64,000 bases of DNA from the NCBI GenBank assembly GCA_013339895.1, contig JABACO010000001.1, positions 30,099,891-30,163,890 of the forward strand. Reading direction: 5' to 3'. The first letter of the stretch is position 1, and every line of letters starts with the position of its first letter. Source of the stretch: Ephydatia muelleri. Lineage: Eukaryota > Porifera > Demospongiae > Spongillida > Spongillidae. Made by a program: the position numbers and the translations under genes. This document shows positions 1 through 13,082 of this stretch, piece after piece. The notes under the pieces were generated by a model. It saw only the letters and a program-made list of their open reading frames with translations, was not told where the DNA came from and searched no databases.

Positions 1-25
1 CACACACACACACACACACACTTAC

Positions 26-334
26 TCTGCTTTGTAGTGACAAGGGAGACGGGGTCTGTCGACTTCTTGATAAGGGCAATGACGTCTTTCTTTATCATCC
101 CCGGTACCCGTTTGCTGTTCACCTCCAGATGATCTCTCCCGCGTAGACCTTTCCGCTCTGATAGTTGATTCGGTCCTGCCGTATCTCTCCAACGAAGGGC
201 ATGAGGCCCGCCTCTGCCCCGCCTTCCACGTTGAGGCAGAAGTGGCCCTCGGCATTTCGAGAGATGAGACTCTCGTGAGCCTTGATGCTCCAATGCTTCT
301 TCTGCAGCGAGTCCGAGCGTTTCGCCTTAGACAT
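26..334 (-). CDS. MAGI: MAGI-like scaffold, first coding exon (partial gene)
   Basis: N-terminal exon of a membrane-associated guanylate kinase with inverted domain order. MAGI proteins scaffold cell junctions through PDZ, WW and guanylate-kinase-like modules. Starting at the ATG at 334, the product opens with a basic stretch, then KKHWSIKAHESLI and NVEGGAEAGLMPFVGEI, and later EVNSKRVPGMIKKDVIALI, which together match the N-terminal PDZ-like domain of MAGI1-3. The exon ends at a GTAAGTG donor (25-21) and the gene continues off the left edge through a CA-rich intron. The first and second halves of the domain lie in different frames: near 118-121 one base appears to be missing between GEII and EVN. 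The homology runs straight through the break, so a sequencing error or allele-specific lesion is likelier than a splice site. A 31-codon in-frame upstream extension is probably 5' UTR. Confidence 0.82.
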
Positions 335-1868
335 TACTTGAAACACTACAACGAAGAACGCTGTTACGTTCTTTTGGTTAGTACTCTCTCTATCTCCTCG
401 GGAGACTAGTCTGTGCCTGTATTCCACAAATACCTAAGAGCCACACTCAAAAGAAATGGGAAGAAATGGGAGTATTTAGATAATTACCATACCTGGGTAA
501 AACAAAGGTACAATTGCCATGGCAACCAGTGCGCATGTGCGTGGCACCAGGTATAAAATCGTCAAGTCGATTGGGCCAATCATGAATTTCCAGTGGAAAA
601 ACACATCGAGAGAAATTGCCCGTAGAATTTCAGTTCGTTCGTTACAATCGGTACGTGGCTTGTTAAAAATAGCTATGGTTTGATTATTCTGCTTTTCCTG
701 TTTGTGGATCCAACTTCGCATGGTTCCCGCCCCGTGTTGACTGTGGTCTGTACATGTGTGCATGTTGTTTGTGTTGCGGTGCATCCCGTTTCCCTCCGCC
801 ACCGTGTAACGAATAGCACACGTTATTGCGCTAACCTAGAAGAGTGGACTCTCCACAGTGTGATCGCGCGCCCATTCTGTCCTGCTGACAATGCTTTAGC
901 AAATACACCAACACACCTTCTCGCATGCAAAATGTAATTAATCGTGTACAGAGAAAGGTTGTTTTAGCAGCTGCGTCTTTTCGGACCATCAATGTGAACT
1001 GCGACCTGACCCTCGCTGCACGCTTTGCAGACCGCTCCCAAGTACTAGCAGCTTAGAACAGAGACCGATTTTATTATGCGGCTACCTGTAATCCATTAAC
1101 CGTCCCGACCCTCCGTGCACGCTTAGTTCCCACTTCTTTTTGTGCTGTGGGGGCAGCATGCTACTCCGATCCGCTAGCATGCACGCTTGCAGACCGCGGT
1201 AGTACTAGTTTAGATCAGTGGCTCTGATTTTACTTTTCTTTTTTTTGTGGCCTGTGTAAACCGTTTGCCAAACGTAAACAGCGCCTATATTGTTGGGTCG
1301 TGGAACACAAACATCGATTCTCCTTTTGTTCTGTTTGTTCGTTTTTTTTTTAACCGCGACGGTTCAAAGATTGCGTCGCGACACATTGTTGTCGAACATG
1401 GGGCGCTTTCACAATAGCGCATGATGACTTCGCATGCGAAGCTACAAGTTTGTGACATACGGACATGTAGGCTTTGAATACAAAAGGCTTGTTGTTTATG
1501 TAGCGGTTAACACCGGTTAAGCGTATTCATAGGCCCCCTATGCGTACTCACTTGAGATGGCACTAGCGATAGTGTCTGGGTGATTTTTGTTCATGGAAAA
1601 GGAACGCTAATTGAATTACTTACGCGAAAGGTGATAATCTGTGACATCAGAGGTGTGCTCTGGTACCGCCCGTCCCTCTGATGTCTTGTGGGGTCAAGTT
1701 GCCTTTGATAATTATGTCAATTATGTATCACTTTCTTACATCTCACCTTTAAAATATGAAATAAAATCTCAATTGTGGAAAGACTTTGATCCTGTCATTT
1801 GAAAATTACGATTTCCTCCACCCACCCTGTTTCACTTCAGGCTTGACACTTTACAGAAATAGAAAGAG
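335..1868. promoter_or_regulatory. Shared upstream region between MAGI-like and SH3 genes
   Basis: The two flanking genes diverge from this 1.5-kb stretch, so it must contain both promoters. No convincing coding sequence is seen. An imperfect internal duplication is visible: 1006-1075 and 1105-1238 share GACC(C)TC.GTGCACGCTT, TTGCAGACCGC, AGTACTAG and TCTGATTTTA-like blocks. A pyrimidine-rich acceptor-like sequence ending in CAG (about 1832-1855) lies just before the SH3 gene start and may close a 5' UTR intron. Confidence 0.4.
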
Positions 1869-4059
1869 ATGCCTAGATGGTGGTTTTGTGCCAGCAAACC
1901 CAAGAAGCAAAAGAACAAGAAGAAGGCTGCGCCCACCAAGGGGTGCGGTCCAAGTCCCCACCACCACCACCATCGGGACATGAGTGGCTTTGTGGTGGTA
2001 CGACAGTCCACGTCCCCACAGGCCCCCGATGAGCTCCCCGTGGTCAGGGGTCAGGTGGTGGAGCTTCTCTACACCAACAAGGAGTGGAACTATGTCAAGA
2101 ACGTGGAGGGCCAGAGCGGCTACATCCCGCGGGACTTCTGTCTGCCCCTGGAGAGCCTAGAGCAGATCCAGAGCGTGAGGACCGCCGGGACGGTCATCCC
2201 GAGACCGACCAAGCCCAGGTCGCAACCCCGCCCCCTCAACCTCACTGCTACGTCATCAGCAGTGGCACCGACCGCTACAACGCTCCAAGCGCAAGTCGCT
2301 AACGATTCCCGTGCCCCTAGTGGCACTCCTACAGTAAAGCAGCACACTCCAGAGGGCAACGGCAACAGCACAAACAGTGGTGGTGGCCAGCGAAGTGTGT
2401 CCCATGTCGGACATGGGAGCAGCAATGGAAGGTCGGACAGCTGTGGCCGTGTCGTGGACAGCGGCACGTTGGACAGCACCATTACCACCAGTAGCACCGG
2501 CACCAACACCAGCACCACCCAGTGCTGCTCCACCCTCTTCGGCTTCAAGGGCACCAGAGTGGTGCCGGTCCAAGGGGATGGGCTACCCTCCTCCTCCTCC
2601 AACCCAACAAGAGTGCCAGAGGCCATGAAACCACATGAAGCCAGCATCTTAGCTACCACTACCCCCATCGCCCCGGGCAACAGAGCCACGCCCACCATCC
2701 ACAGGGCTCTCCACCGGGCCACCTCCTACCAGGAAGCGGTCATCACGGCAGACCAGAAGCTGTACGGGCTCACGGCGGGAATACATCCCACCTACCTCCC
2801 GCTCCGCCCCCTGTACCTGCAAGGGGGAGGGGAGGAGGACGGCCCCACTCATCACGAAGATAGCCACACCCATCACGAAGATGGCCCTTCACACTACCTC
2901 CGCGGGACGCTAGAGCACAACTACGAGACGCTGGAGAGCATCAAGAGTGCAGCCACGCCCATCACCGTGGACGTGTTCACCTCCAGGGGGGGGCGTGTTC
3001 CGGTACGAGGAGACGAAACCGCAGGGCATCTTCATAGCGGAGTCGGACTATAGGCCACGCCTCCAGGGGGAGGTGCCCCTGCGCAGGGGGGAGATGGTGA
3101 TGGTGATGGATTACGGACAGGGGGGGTGGGCATGGGTGTTGACGGCGTCCAATCAGGAAGGGGCGGTGCCCAAGTCCGTCCTCTCCCGTTACCTCGGCGA
3201 CCCCATGACGACCGCAACCCAAAACGGGGACGATGAGTGGGAGTCGGCCAAGGTTTCGACAGGTACCCAGACCGAGCTGGTGGTAAACAGTGCCGTGGTA
3301 AGGGACTCAAGCAGCAGCGGGAGTCTGTGGAGGGGTGGAGCCAGCCCCGCCTCCCTGAGGGGTGGGGCCAGCCCCGCCTCCCTCACCTCCAAGAGTCACC
3401 ACAACTCCATGTCCATGCGCTACTCTGTGGTCACGGGTGGTGCCCAGGCCTCTCTCTCCTCCGTCTTCCCGAGACGACACTCAGCTGCATGTGCTTGGAC
3501 CCACACCAGTGGAGGTGGGAGGGAGTGGTTTAAGAGCTCTGAACAGCTGTGTGAGGAAGACCCTGAACCTAGTCCCCAGGCCAACCATCAGGCTCCTCTC
3601 GAGATTGGCTACCACACTCCTCCCCAGTCCAGGCACCGTACCCCTCCTCCCCAGTCTGGCCATCTCCTCCCGCAACCGACCACTCCCACCAGCAGACCGG
3701 GCGACGCCTCCACCCTTGAGAGGGACCACCAGGGACGACTGGCGGCCAGCGGAGTGGACTTTGAACCCGAGTACGACACCATCAGCTGCATCTCCGAGCA
3801 GAGGAGAGTAAGGCAGACCCCTGTCCTCATCGCCCTGAGGGACTGCACACCTCCGGCCACCTCCAAGAACACCCTGGTGCTGAAGAAGGGGGACATCCTC
3901 CACCACCACCCTCAGGAGAACTACCCTAATGGATGGATGTGGGTGTACCACACCTCGCACAAGCGTTACGGCTACGTCCCAAAAATGCATGTGGCTTACA
4001 TGTACGTGGTCCAGAAGAAGTCCAGGAAGGACGAGCTATCAAAGGAAGAGTCAGTATGA
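1869..4059 (+). CDS. Three-SH3 adaptor, Dlish-like
   Basis: A single long exon encodes an SH3 adaptor. SH3-1 lies at about residues 38-97 (DELPVVRGQVVELLY, EWNYV, GYIPRDFC). SH3-2 lies downstream of 3000 (GIFIAESDYRPR, GWAWVLTASNQEGAVPKSVL). The C-terminal SH3-3 is at 3810-4010 (LIALRDCTPP, LKKGDILHH, GWMWVYH, GYVPKMHV). Low-complexity Ser/Thr/Pro/His linkers lie between them. The short Cys/Lys-rich N-terminus followed by an SH3 with DELxVxRGQ and LY resembles Drosophila Dlish, a Fat-pathway adaptor with three SH3 domains. That assignment is from memory and tentative. The frame changes inside an 8-G run (2986-2993); a 7-G run would make one continuous protein of roughly 730 residues. Both halves are clearly coding, so homopolymer error is the simplest reading. 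Confidence 0.7.
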
Positions 4060-4085
4060 GGGATGGATCAATCCTTGCTGGCACT

Positions 4086-4112
4086 CCCCCCCCCCCCCCC
4101 CCCCCCCCCCCT
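4086..4112. repeat. Poly-C tract
   Basis: About 27 consecutive C residues just 3' of the SH3 gene stop codon, in the short tail-to-tail gap to the CFAP92-like gene. Confidence 0.9.
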
Positions 4113-4558
4113 TCAATGTTCTGCCATTTTGTGTGTATGTGTACCTCCAGCTCTACTGGTATATATTTGATGCTGTGAGTACTTGCCCCTGCTGTGTGTC
4201 TCTGTGGGCCCTCTCGTCTTGATGGAGAGAGTGGCCTCGTGCAGCTTGTATTTTGTTTTTTCTGTATTTTTTTGTAATCAGTGATTGAATCATGTGATCA
4301 AGTACCAATTATATTTATTTTGCAATAATAATGTCAATCTCATAACATTGACAAGTACAGGAACAAGAAAAGGAACACACATACACACACGTCATCAGCT
4401 GACACTTAGCAGGTCCATACTCTTGAGCTCTGGAACTGACTGCTTAGATTGTGACCTATATGTGCCCAATTTTGAGGCAACAGGAACACACACATGCCAG
4501 GGGATTAAAACCAACACACCACCCCCACCACCACCACCACCAAACAACACGCATCCAC

Positions 4559-7500
4559 TCACTTCACATCTCCTCTGTGGTGTGCCCTCGTGACAGGCCC
4601 CCTGCTCACGCGTATCGGAACAACATTCTTGTCCAACTTAAGACTCCTGCTCAGGAGTGGCCCTGGCTGATACCCTCCCCTGGGGGCATCCTCCTCGCAC
4701 CCCGGGGGGCGGGTGACGCTGCCGAGACACGACCTGGGCCCCAGACCCTCTCCGCCGAGCAGCGAGTGCTTGTAGGGAGGGTCCTTGAGGAGCCCACACA
4801 GCCTGTCCAACTGGTTAGAGGCCCCCGGGCCACGTTCTTTTAGCTCCACGGAGACTGGCTTGCGGTGCACTCTGAAGTCCAGGTGATCCACCACCACTCT
4901 GGCCCTCCACCTCTCCTCCTCCTCCCTCTCCTTCTCCCCCAGCTCCTCCTTCCTCCGGTCCCCAGCCAGGTGGATGGACACCGGTGGGGCGGGGCCAAAG
5001 TGTGCAGGAGCACGTGTGTAGAGATCAAAGTCATGATTCCTTTTGAAGTGCAGTTGGTAACCAGAGTAGAGTGATTACAAAAGACAGAAAATTGATAAGT
5101 CAGGGCAGATGGCTTCCCCCCCTTCTTGCAGGTGGGACTAGGGTCCACATTAAAAGCACCTCAAAGTGGCCCTAGCTAATTGCTTGTCCAAAGACTAGTA
5201 CCGGTACATGTATACATAGTTGTGGTGTCAAAATTATGACTGTGCATTAGTACAGCTAATTCGCCCAGGGCTAATGCATTGTGACAGCTAAGGGCGCTAA
5301 GGAGTAAGTCTGTGGTTTGGCCTTACCTATCCGCTGTGGGTTTCTGTGTCGTTGCGCGGAGCCAAAGGTCTTGGAAGGCCTGACGCGCAAGTGAGAGAAG
5401 TGTTTACATGACAGAGGTGCTTTTACAAAGGGATAGTACGGTCAATAGTCATTGAAATGTGTTCATTTGTGGATTTTGTAAACAAAATAAAAACACAAAC
5501 AAAGTTTTAACAGCTTTGCAGATATGCACACTCTACAGTACACCTCCTCCCCCTCACCTCTCTCAGCTCCTCCACCCTGGAACTATGGGGTGCTTTGGGG
5601 TGGGCATTGGAAGTCAAGGATGTGGTGTGACCAGGGTACACAAAGCCTGCAGGTGTTACCCACTGGTTCTCTGACATCATCCTAGTTTGTGGTCATCCGG
5701 AGAAACAAGCTCATTATTACCTGAGAAAGCAATTCGATACTCCCACTCCTGCCCTCAAAGGCTCTTTACCTCTCAGCCTTCTCCACCTCTCGGAGGTCGA
5801 AAGGTGCTGCAGTTGCACCCAGGAAGTCACGGCTGTAGGTGTAGCGATGCTTCAGGTCGCGTGACAGCCTTGCCCTGAGTCTTGCCTTGCCCATCTCCGT
5901 GGAGTTGAGTGCCTGGATGCTGTAGTTGTAAGCCTGTTGTGGTGGACACAATGCACACATAGAATGCAACAAATGTGTCACTAGCATGTTTAGACTCATC
6001 ACTCCTTTGGGGGTTTTAAAAATAAAAATAAAAACAATAGAATACAGTGAAAGCAGTCAATGCAGACACTTTTGGAACCTTAGTTATTAAGATTAAGTTG
6101 TCCTGATTGGCCTTTTTTTCATGAGTTTGAGCTTTCCAAAGTAAGTTGTTTGGGACCTAGAGATAGTTTCCTATGACTACCTGCACATAGGGGTTCCAGC
6201 CTTAAGGCATATCATATGGGTACAAGGTGTAATGGCAACAAGCTCTAACAGAGCTAATTACATGTCTGGAATCAGATGTGTTAACTCGAAAGCAGAAGGG
6301 TCTACAGACTTTTAAAATTTCCCAGAATCCACAAGCTTTGGTCAGGATTCCATTACAAAATTACAAATTACATCTGCCTCCTCCAACGCTCCACTAAACA
6401 AATCAGATTCAGACCACACATGCACACAGAGGTGGCGAATAATGACACAACACAGACCACATGTCCAATTTCGTGTCATTATGTACGAAAATGATTATGA
6501 CTGGGGAGTGCAGAGATTAGAAATTGTGAATATCCTATGGCTGCTAATGACGAACCCAAACGCATCAATACACAAGATGCATCAACATATTCATCTTGTT
6601 ATTGGCTTACACACCAACACACATGGTCACACACCAGTTGACATCAGAACAAACATTAAAAAGGGGATGGGGGAGTGAAAACCACCAAACAAACTTGCAT
6701 GCAGTAACCAATCCAGAGAGAGGGCACCCGTATACCTGCTCAATTGAATTCCCCTCACTTTGCGATCTACTGCGGCCCTTTCTCTCCTCATGTTTCATGT
6801 CCTGAACCGACAACATCTGGCACTGTGTCTAGAAAACAGCAGTACGAAAACACGCGTCATCGGAATATAGAGTGTGGCTGCCAAACAAATCCATGCCGCA
6901 AGACACATTATGCTAAAATGAAGGGTTTCCTTCTTACAATATTACGTTGGACAAAGTCCGTTGCCATGGCGCTCTTCCTCCTCCCTGCAAGGACGAGTTC
7001 ATAGCCAGGGTTGGTCAGCTCCAGAGGTTCCCAAGGGAGTCTCTGTCGTGACCTGTCCCCAGGTCCAGGGGTCGCTGGTCGACCACCAGACACCTCCATA
7101 GGTGCTGAACCAACAGAGGATACTAGTAGGAGATAATTAGCGATAATGATCATGTGTTACCATGGCAACGAAAAACATAAACCTCTTACCCTCATTCAAG
7201 TGTTGCTGCTGGCTTGGGAACGGGACAGAGAAGTTCGCGCTGAGCAAGACAATCTCGTCCGCAGAGGGCAGGAGGTCGTTTCGTACGATGTCGGCCATCT
7301 CCCTCGCACGCTTCAGGTCGCTGAGGCGCAGCAGGGCCCTGAAGCAAGGCTCATGGACGACGCCCCCTCTCGCGTAAAAAGCCGCCCGCCCCACCAGCTC
7401 GCTGATCGGCCGCGGTATCGTGACGGCCGTGATGTCCACATCGAGGGCGCCGTAGAGGCGGGTGGAAAAAGTGCACTCGGAATTGTAAAAGACGCGCACG

Positions 7501-8649
7501 ATCTCCGAAGCTGGTGGAGTGCACATGTTTGGGAGCGCAAACGTAACGCAATTATAAAATGGTGGAAGCCAACTGCCAGCTATGTGGGCTAGCCGTGGCT
7601 CACCTTGGCTGCTGTGATGCTCCAGCCCCCTCCCATACGTCCCTGAGCCCGCCGTTGGCGAGTCCCTCCAGGGCCACCACGTGACATTCCCCGTCGCAAA
7701 CCTGGAAGCCCGTGATGACGTCACAGTCGGGGAGTGTGATTTGATCGCTGCAGAAGAGATTGAAAATGGTGCGCAATATTTGGATATTAGTTTTTTGTTT
7801 TTTTTTTACGTCTTGGCTTCGTGCATTGATACAAGAACTACACGACCCCGCCCACATCATGGTGCTTCACCTCGTTAGCTTGCACGTCGACAGGGCGGCA
7901 TTGAGGAGGTCACGCGACAAACCCGTGAGACCCAGAGCCCTCCCGTTGATCTCGTTCACTGTGTCCAGTAGGTTTCGCACGATTCCCAGCTGACCTGCGC
8001 CGGATACCACGTACACGAGCCGACTAAACGGGCAACCGCCCAACAAGGGGTGCGCAATATTTGGAAGAATGGGCTGGGCTAGTTCCACTCGTATTTTGAG
8101 ATCCGTGTGACAACCGAGGTAATCTCCAAGGGGTACTAAAATGGAATACAATATCACAAGTGTGTTATTGTGACCCGCTCACAAGTGGGCGTGGCACCAC
8201 ACTCACCATCTCCTTGATGACATGTGTTGGGACAATTGAGGATGGGAAGCCGTACTTCGATCAGGCGCTGTCCTAGCAAGAGCTCCGAGAGGTCCAGCTT
8301 TGCCACACCATACGGGTAGGGGGAGGAGGCACCTCTTTTGTCTGTACGTGGTGAGAGAGGGAGTGATGTGATGGTGTCGTGTGGAGAGGAAGAGGGAGGG
8401 TGTGATGATTGTGTGTTTGGAGGGGAAGAGGGGAGGGTGTGATGGTCATGTGTTTGGAGGGGAAGAGGGGAGGGTGTGATGATCATGTGTTTGGAGGGGA
8501 AGAGGGTAGGGTGTGATGGTCATGTGTTTGGCATGAGTGTGTTTGATGTTGATGCTGGCCATCTACATGCTGATTTGACAATTACTTGCATGTTTGATGT
8601 TTGGACATACAAGGTGCGCTGGGCACTTATAAGACTAAATTACGAAAGT

Positions 8650-8704
<55 letters not shown>

Positions 8705-8931
8705 GTGTGTGTGTGGTATGTGTGTGTGCCCCTGGCCTGTGTACAGCATTCATGGGTACCAGATGAGCACAGCAGCCATACAATGCTTCGCCTCCCAATC
8801 CCTCATATCACTTCAGTTTGTCACGAAAGTAAAAGGAGATCTCATCCTGCCCTGTACATATTGGATGTACATGCACACACCAAGAAGACACACAGGCACT
8901 ACACACACATAGGCACATCTGTATGCATTTA

Positions 8932-8969
<38 letters not shown>

Positions 8970-9212
8970 TGCGTGTACATGTACATAACACACACATGGC
9001 TGTAAATAGCCATGTATACACATCCTGACAGGTGCTTATATAAACAAAGCTTGCCACTGATGTGTGTGTGTTTGTGTGTGTTTTCCACAGGTGCGTCAAC
9101 AACATCAAAGCCTTAGACCAGCACAGCATGTGACAAACTAAAAATGATTTGCCATTATATGAATTGCTCATTGCAAAGGTCAGTTATATGATTAGATGTG
9201 TGATATGTGGTT

Positions 9213-9247
<35 letters not shown>

Positions 9248-10891
9248 ATGTTGTGCATGTTGTGCATGGCATATACACTGTCTGGACAGAAGTATCGGAT
9301 AACAATTTGGTGGTCACTTATTAGCCTGGCCTTTGGTCCTGTTTTATCAATACTAATGGACGCATTAGAACCCTTACCCCTTCTCCCCTCTCCCCCTCTT
9401 GATCAGATGGTCCAATGCCTTCTCATGCTGAGCCAGTTCGTCTCTTATGGTCCCAGCTGACCTCCTTCCCCTCCCCCTCCCCTCCCCCTCCCTCCCCCTC
9501 CCCTCCCCCCTCCCTCCCCCTCCCCTCCCCCTCCCTCCCCCTCCCCCTCCCTCCCCCTCCCCTCCCTCTCCCTCCCCCCCTTTCCTCCCTCCCCATCCCC
9601 TCCCTCTCCCTTGTTTTAACACCAAATTTTAGTGCATTTTAACACATACTGTATCTACACACCTCTCCAATTGCCACTTTTTACCTCGGCAGTAGGTCTG
9701 GGTACCGTGAGGTGGTCGTCTCTCTCCTTCCCGTATAGGGACCGGGCAGGAGGGGGCGTGGCCCTCCTGTCCCTATCGTGTAGCTCGAGAGTGAGGGGAG
9801 GACCCCTCAGGTACTCGAGGAGGTGGGCGTGGTCTCTGGTCCCCAGGAGAGTCACCTTGGTCTCATTCCATGACACGGCATTGGCCCCGCCCCTCTCTTG
9901 GCCAGAGGTCCTGTAGGTGGTGCCCATCAGATGGTACTGCACATATATGGGCTCCCAACTAAATGATGTGTGTGTGTACATGTTTGTGCATGTGAAATGT
10001 ACGCGTATACATGTTTACAAGATTTGGTGTGTATGCCAAATAAGTACAATCTTGCTTTTGTGGACAGACGTGTACATTTGCTTACCTAGTGCTTCTGATA
10101 CGTGTGTGTGTTGTGTGTGTGTATGTGTATATGGTGTATGTGTGTGTTGTGTGTGTGTATGTGTGTGTATGTGTATGTGGTGTATGTGTGTTGTGTGTGT
10201 GCATGTGTGTGTGTATGTGTGTGCGTGTATGTGTCTATGCGTGTTGTGTGTGTGTGTGTGTGTGCATCCATTCATGTGTACATGATGATGCATACACACG
10301 TGTATATGTTCCATGTGTGTGAATGGATGTGCTGTGATGTGCATGTGAAGGTGTATGTGTGCCAGACATGCAGGCACACATACATTCTACAGCGCAGGTG
10401 GGCGTGGCACAAATAATTTTTTTTTTTTACCTCTCATCGATGGCCTCAGAGGTTGTGAGGGGCGTGGCCCTAGAAGGAGGGGGTGGGGGGATCCCCCTGG
10501 CCTGACAGACGGTGATGCATAGTGGATTGAGGTCTCTCCTCTGCTGGTCTGACATGAGGCTCTCCTCCACCTCCAGAGTCACTCTCATGTCCCTGAGGTC
10601 CACCCTCCCCTGGGGTAGGGTGGAGGTGAGGGTGGGGGAGTGGCCGTAGAGGGAGGCCAGGGGGAGGGGCAGCATGGCCAGCCCCTCTCTCTCCACACGG
10701 GCATCCTCTGCTGCCTCTGCCTTGGTGAGGGTGATGGTGGTGGTGGGGAGGGCTGGGGTGCGAGGAGGAGGCACATGGATGTGTACATTGACAGGTTTGT
10801 GCCAATAATATGTGTGTTTGTGTGTGTACGTGTGTGTGTACGTGTGTGTGTGTGTCTGTGTGTGTGTACGTGTGTGTGTGTGTGTATGTGT

Positions 10892-10935
<44 letters not shown>

Positions 10936-12032
10936 ACCATGGATTGCGTGGTGATGATCACCTACATGTATGCACCAGACTGAGGTTGCATGTTTTTAGC
11001 AGGTGTTTTTGGTAGATACATTCACGTGTATTTACGTGTGCATACGTACGAAGTGTGCTGATGCATGTGTGACGTGTGTGTGTGTGTTGTGTTATTTCAT
11101 AAGTGTGTGTGCAGTGATGGGTTGTGCACAGCAACAACAGTAGTAGTAGGAAAGGAAGTGGTGGATATTCCATGCATGCAAGTGGTCACTGAGGTCATGC
11201 TGGTTGTAGCCATGGTTACCTTGGAGAGCGTAAGGGGACACTGGAGTGAAGCCGGCCATGATGTTGGATGGTTTTGCCTGAGGGGTGCCTCCCCCTACCT
11301 CCTCCACCACCACTAGGCTGGTCTCCATTCCAGGTACAGCCAGACTGGATCCCATTCCAGACATCACCTGGCTGGGCTCCACTCCAGGCACAACCATGCT
11401 CGAACCTGCCGTCGAGGTGAGAGCAAGACTGGATCCAATTGCAGAGCTCCTGGACTGTGTTGGATTCACCCTGGACTGCCTTGGTTGGTCGTGGGATACC
11501 ACCGGAAACTTTGCCGGTCGTGAGTCTGTGTTCTGTGGCTCGCCCTGGACTGGATCCGGAATGGGCAGTCGGAAGGCCTTTGGTCTGTCAAACCTGGCCC
11601 GAGGGGACAGCTTGCTCTTTGTATTCCACACCCTGACCTGGAGGGTGTGGTCAAAGAGAGCGTGGAGGAGGGCGTGGTCCACCTTGAGTTTGTGCCTGTG
11701 TGTGTTTGTGGGTCAGGTCAGAGTTAAGGTAAGGTGAGAGCCCTATGGGAAACGAGGTGACCTCAGGATGAGGTGATATCCTTCCCTTCATGCCTAGCTA
11801 CCACTCCAGCCTCCCTAGCAACACACATACCCTCACATGGACAACAAAATATGCATTCCTAGCTACCATATCAGGGTCCTAAGCAACACATACACACATA
11901 CAATGCAATGTATTACATCACATCATTCTGTTGCCATCATTTATACTGTTCCAAAAAAAAATAATCCAAAAGGGTGTGTGTCATGGTGTAAAAGGTTTCT
12001 ATCATGGAAGTGTATTGTTGATGTTTTTCTCT

Positions 12033-12075
<43 letters not shown>

Positions 12076-12978
12076 ATGTGTTTGTGTTTGGTGTGATGTT
12101 ACATGTACATATGTGTGGTACATGTATGGTGGTATTGTTCATCAACATGTGTACATGTATGTGTGTGTATGTGTGTATGTATGTGTGTGTGTATGTGTGT
12201 GTGTGTGTGTGCATGTGTGTGTGTGTGTGTTATCTGGCCAGCACAGAAACATGACTGGACACTCCACTGTGGCATGTTCTTCTGCAAGCACTCTGCTACT
12301 TAATAACATGATGCAGCTTTTTCGAGTGTCACCAGCATGTAAACGCACTTACTCCTACACTGTGTTTGTTACATTTAGTTGATATTATGTACAAAAAAGT
12401 GATATGATTAGGCATCGTTTAGATGGTTGGTCCCTCCCAAATTGTCTATTAATTACATGTAGTCTTACCCCTGAGGGGTGCTATGAAATAGCTGCTAATA
12501 TTTATTTTCCCACTGCTGTTAATTTAGGGACACACAAAAATGTACTCTATGTTGTAACACTCCCGTGTACACCCGTGTACCTGTGTCGCCAAGCATAATA
12601 CATCAGCCCGTTCTCCTCCCACGCCTTTATGACGCGCGAGTCCTTGTCCGTGTGCACTTTGCACACCACTCCGAACGTCACCACGTCCGTCTTGAACCGC
12701 ATACTCTCGTGACCGCTGGGAAGGAGGTTGTACTCCAGGTGGAAGGTGTGGTCGGGAAGGATGGCCTCGTATATCCTCTTGCGCTGACCATCGCGAATGG
12801 TCTCGTAAGAATTGTACGACGTCTGAGCTATAAGAAAAATAAACACCGTTTAACGGAAAAAAGAATAAATTTATAATTTGGCATGGTTTCATGGCAAGAG
12901 GTTTTTACCTGGGTTTACTCCGATCACAATGTCAATATTAAAGGTGACTTCATGTCCCTCTCGTACCGAATCGCTCAT
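4559..12978 (-). CDS. CFAP92: CFAP92 (KIAA1257)-like ciliary protein, multi-exon
   Basis: Exons reconstructed with GT/AG borders and mostly matching phase: 12909-12978, 12581-12827, 11220-11695, 10431-10752, 9685-9958, 8207-8341, 7871-8135, 7604-7747, 7190-7510, 6938-7122, 5770-5933, 4559-5039. At least one more exon must lie between 9685 and 8341, because the phases do not join. A candidate is 9378 to about 9450 ([16 protein letters not shown]), but its borders do not fit. Family-like signatures in order are [89 protein letters not shown] and [14 protein letters not shown]. These match my recollection of the KIAA1257/CFAP92 family, an axoneme-associated protein of unclear biochemistry. Exon 7604-7747 is out of phase with the next exon unless the 5-base run at 7626-7630 is one base shorter. 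Confidence 0.75.
8385..8530. repeat. Minisatellite, about 37 bp x 4, in CFAP92 intron
   Basis: Four tandem copies of a purine-rich unit containing GTGTTTGGAGGGGAAGAGG and GTGTGATG(G/A)TCAT, with small substitutions between copies. It lies in the intron upstream (minus sense) of the 8207-8341 exon. Confidence 0.8.
8653..8702. repeat. (TG)n microsatellite
   Basis: About 24 uninterrupted TG dinucleotides. Further TG/CA tracts occur in the same gene's introns at about 8938-8964, 9219-9246, 10101-10265, 10811-10934, 12036-12074 and 12160-12232. They generate long spurious CVCV or THTH open frames. Confidence 0.95.
9463..9612. repeat. Polypyrimidine (CCCCT/CCCT) tract
   Basis: A 150-bp C/T-only run on the plus strand (G/A-only on the coding minus strand). 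It sits where the missing CFAP92 exon border should be. Its purine sense on the gene strand makes it an unlikely splice acceptor, so length error here could explain the phase mismatch. Confidence 0.9.
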
Positions 12979-13082
12979 CGCTTTTTTTTTCCCCTCACGT
13001 TGTTACTTGGTTGCCATGGTGTAGCCCCACCCCCCTAGGGCACTGCGCAGGGCAAATGTTAATTAACCCTCTGATCACGAAC
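12979..13082. promoter_or_regulatory. Compact bidirectional promoter, CFAP92-like / COX16
   Basis: Only 104 bp separate the two divergent start codons. The interval contains an A/T run, CACGTTGTTAC and a TTGCCATGGTGTAG segment. No TATA box is evident. COX16 could alternatively start at 13056, which would shrink the gap further. Confidence 0.55.

Noticed and set aside
680-937. 85-codon frame between MAGI and SH3 genes
   Set aside because: It has no recognised domain or splice support and lies in the presumed promoter region.
1953-1977. Six-His run resembling an affinity tag or vector
   Set aside because: It lies within a natural CAC repeat in a genomic coding exon, with no vector sequence around it.
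2120-2722. 200-codon minus-strand frame opposite the SH3 gene
   Set aside because: The plus strand encodes clear SH3 domains; the antisense frame is a GC-rich shadow.
8601-9171. CVCVCV and THTHTH frames in CFAP92 introns
   Set aside because: They come from TG/CA microsatellites.
9374-9450. [16 protein letters not shown] frame as a firm CFAP92 exon
   Set aside because: The phase fits neither neighbouring exon and the upstream sequence on that strand is purine-rich, unlike an acceptor; kept only as a candidate.
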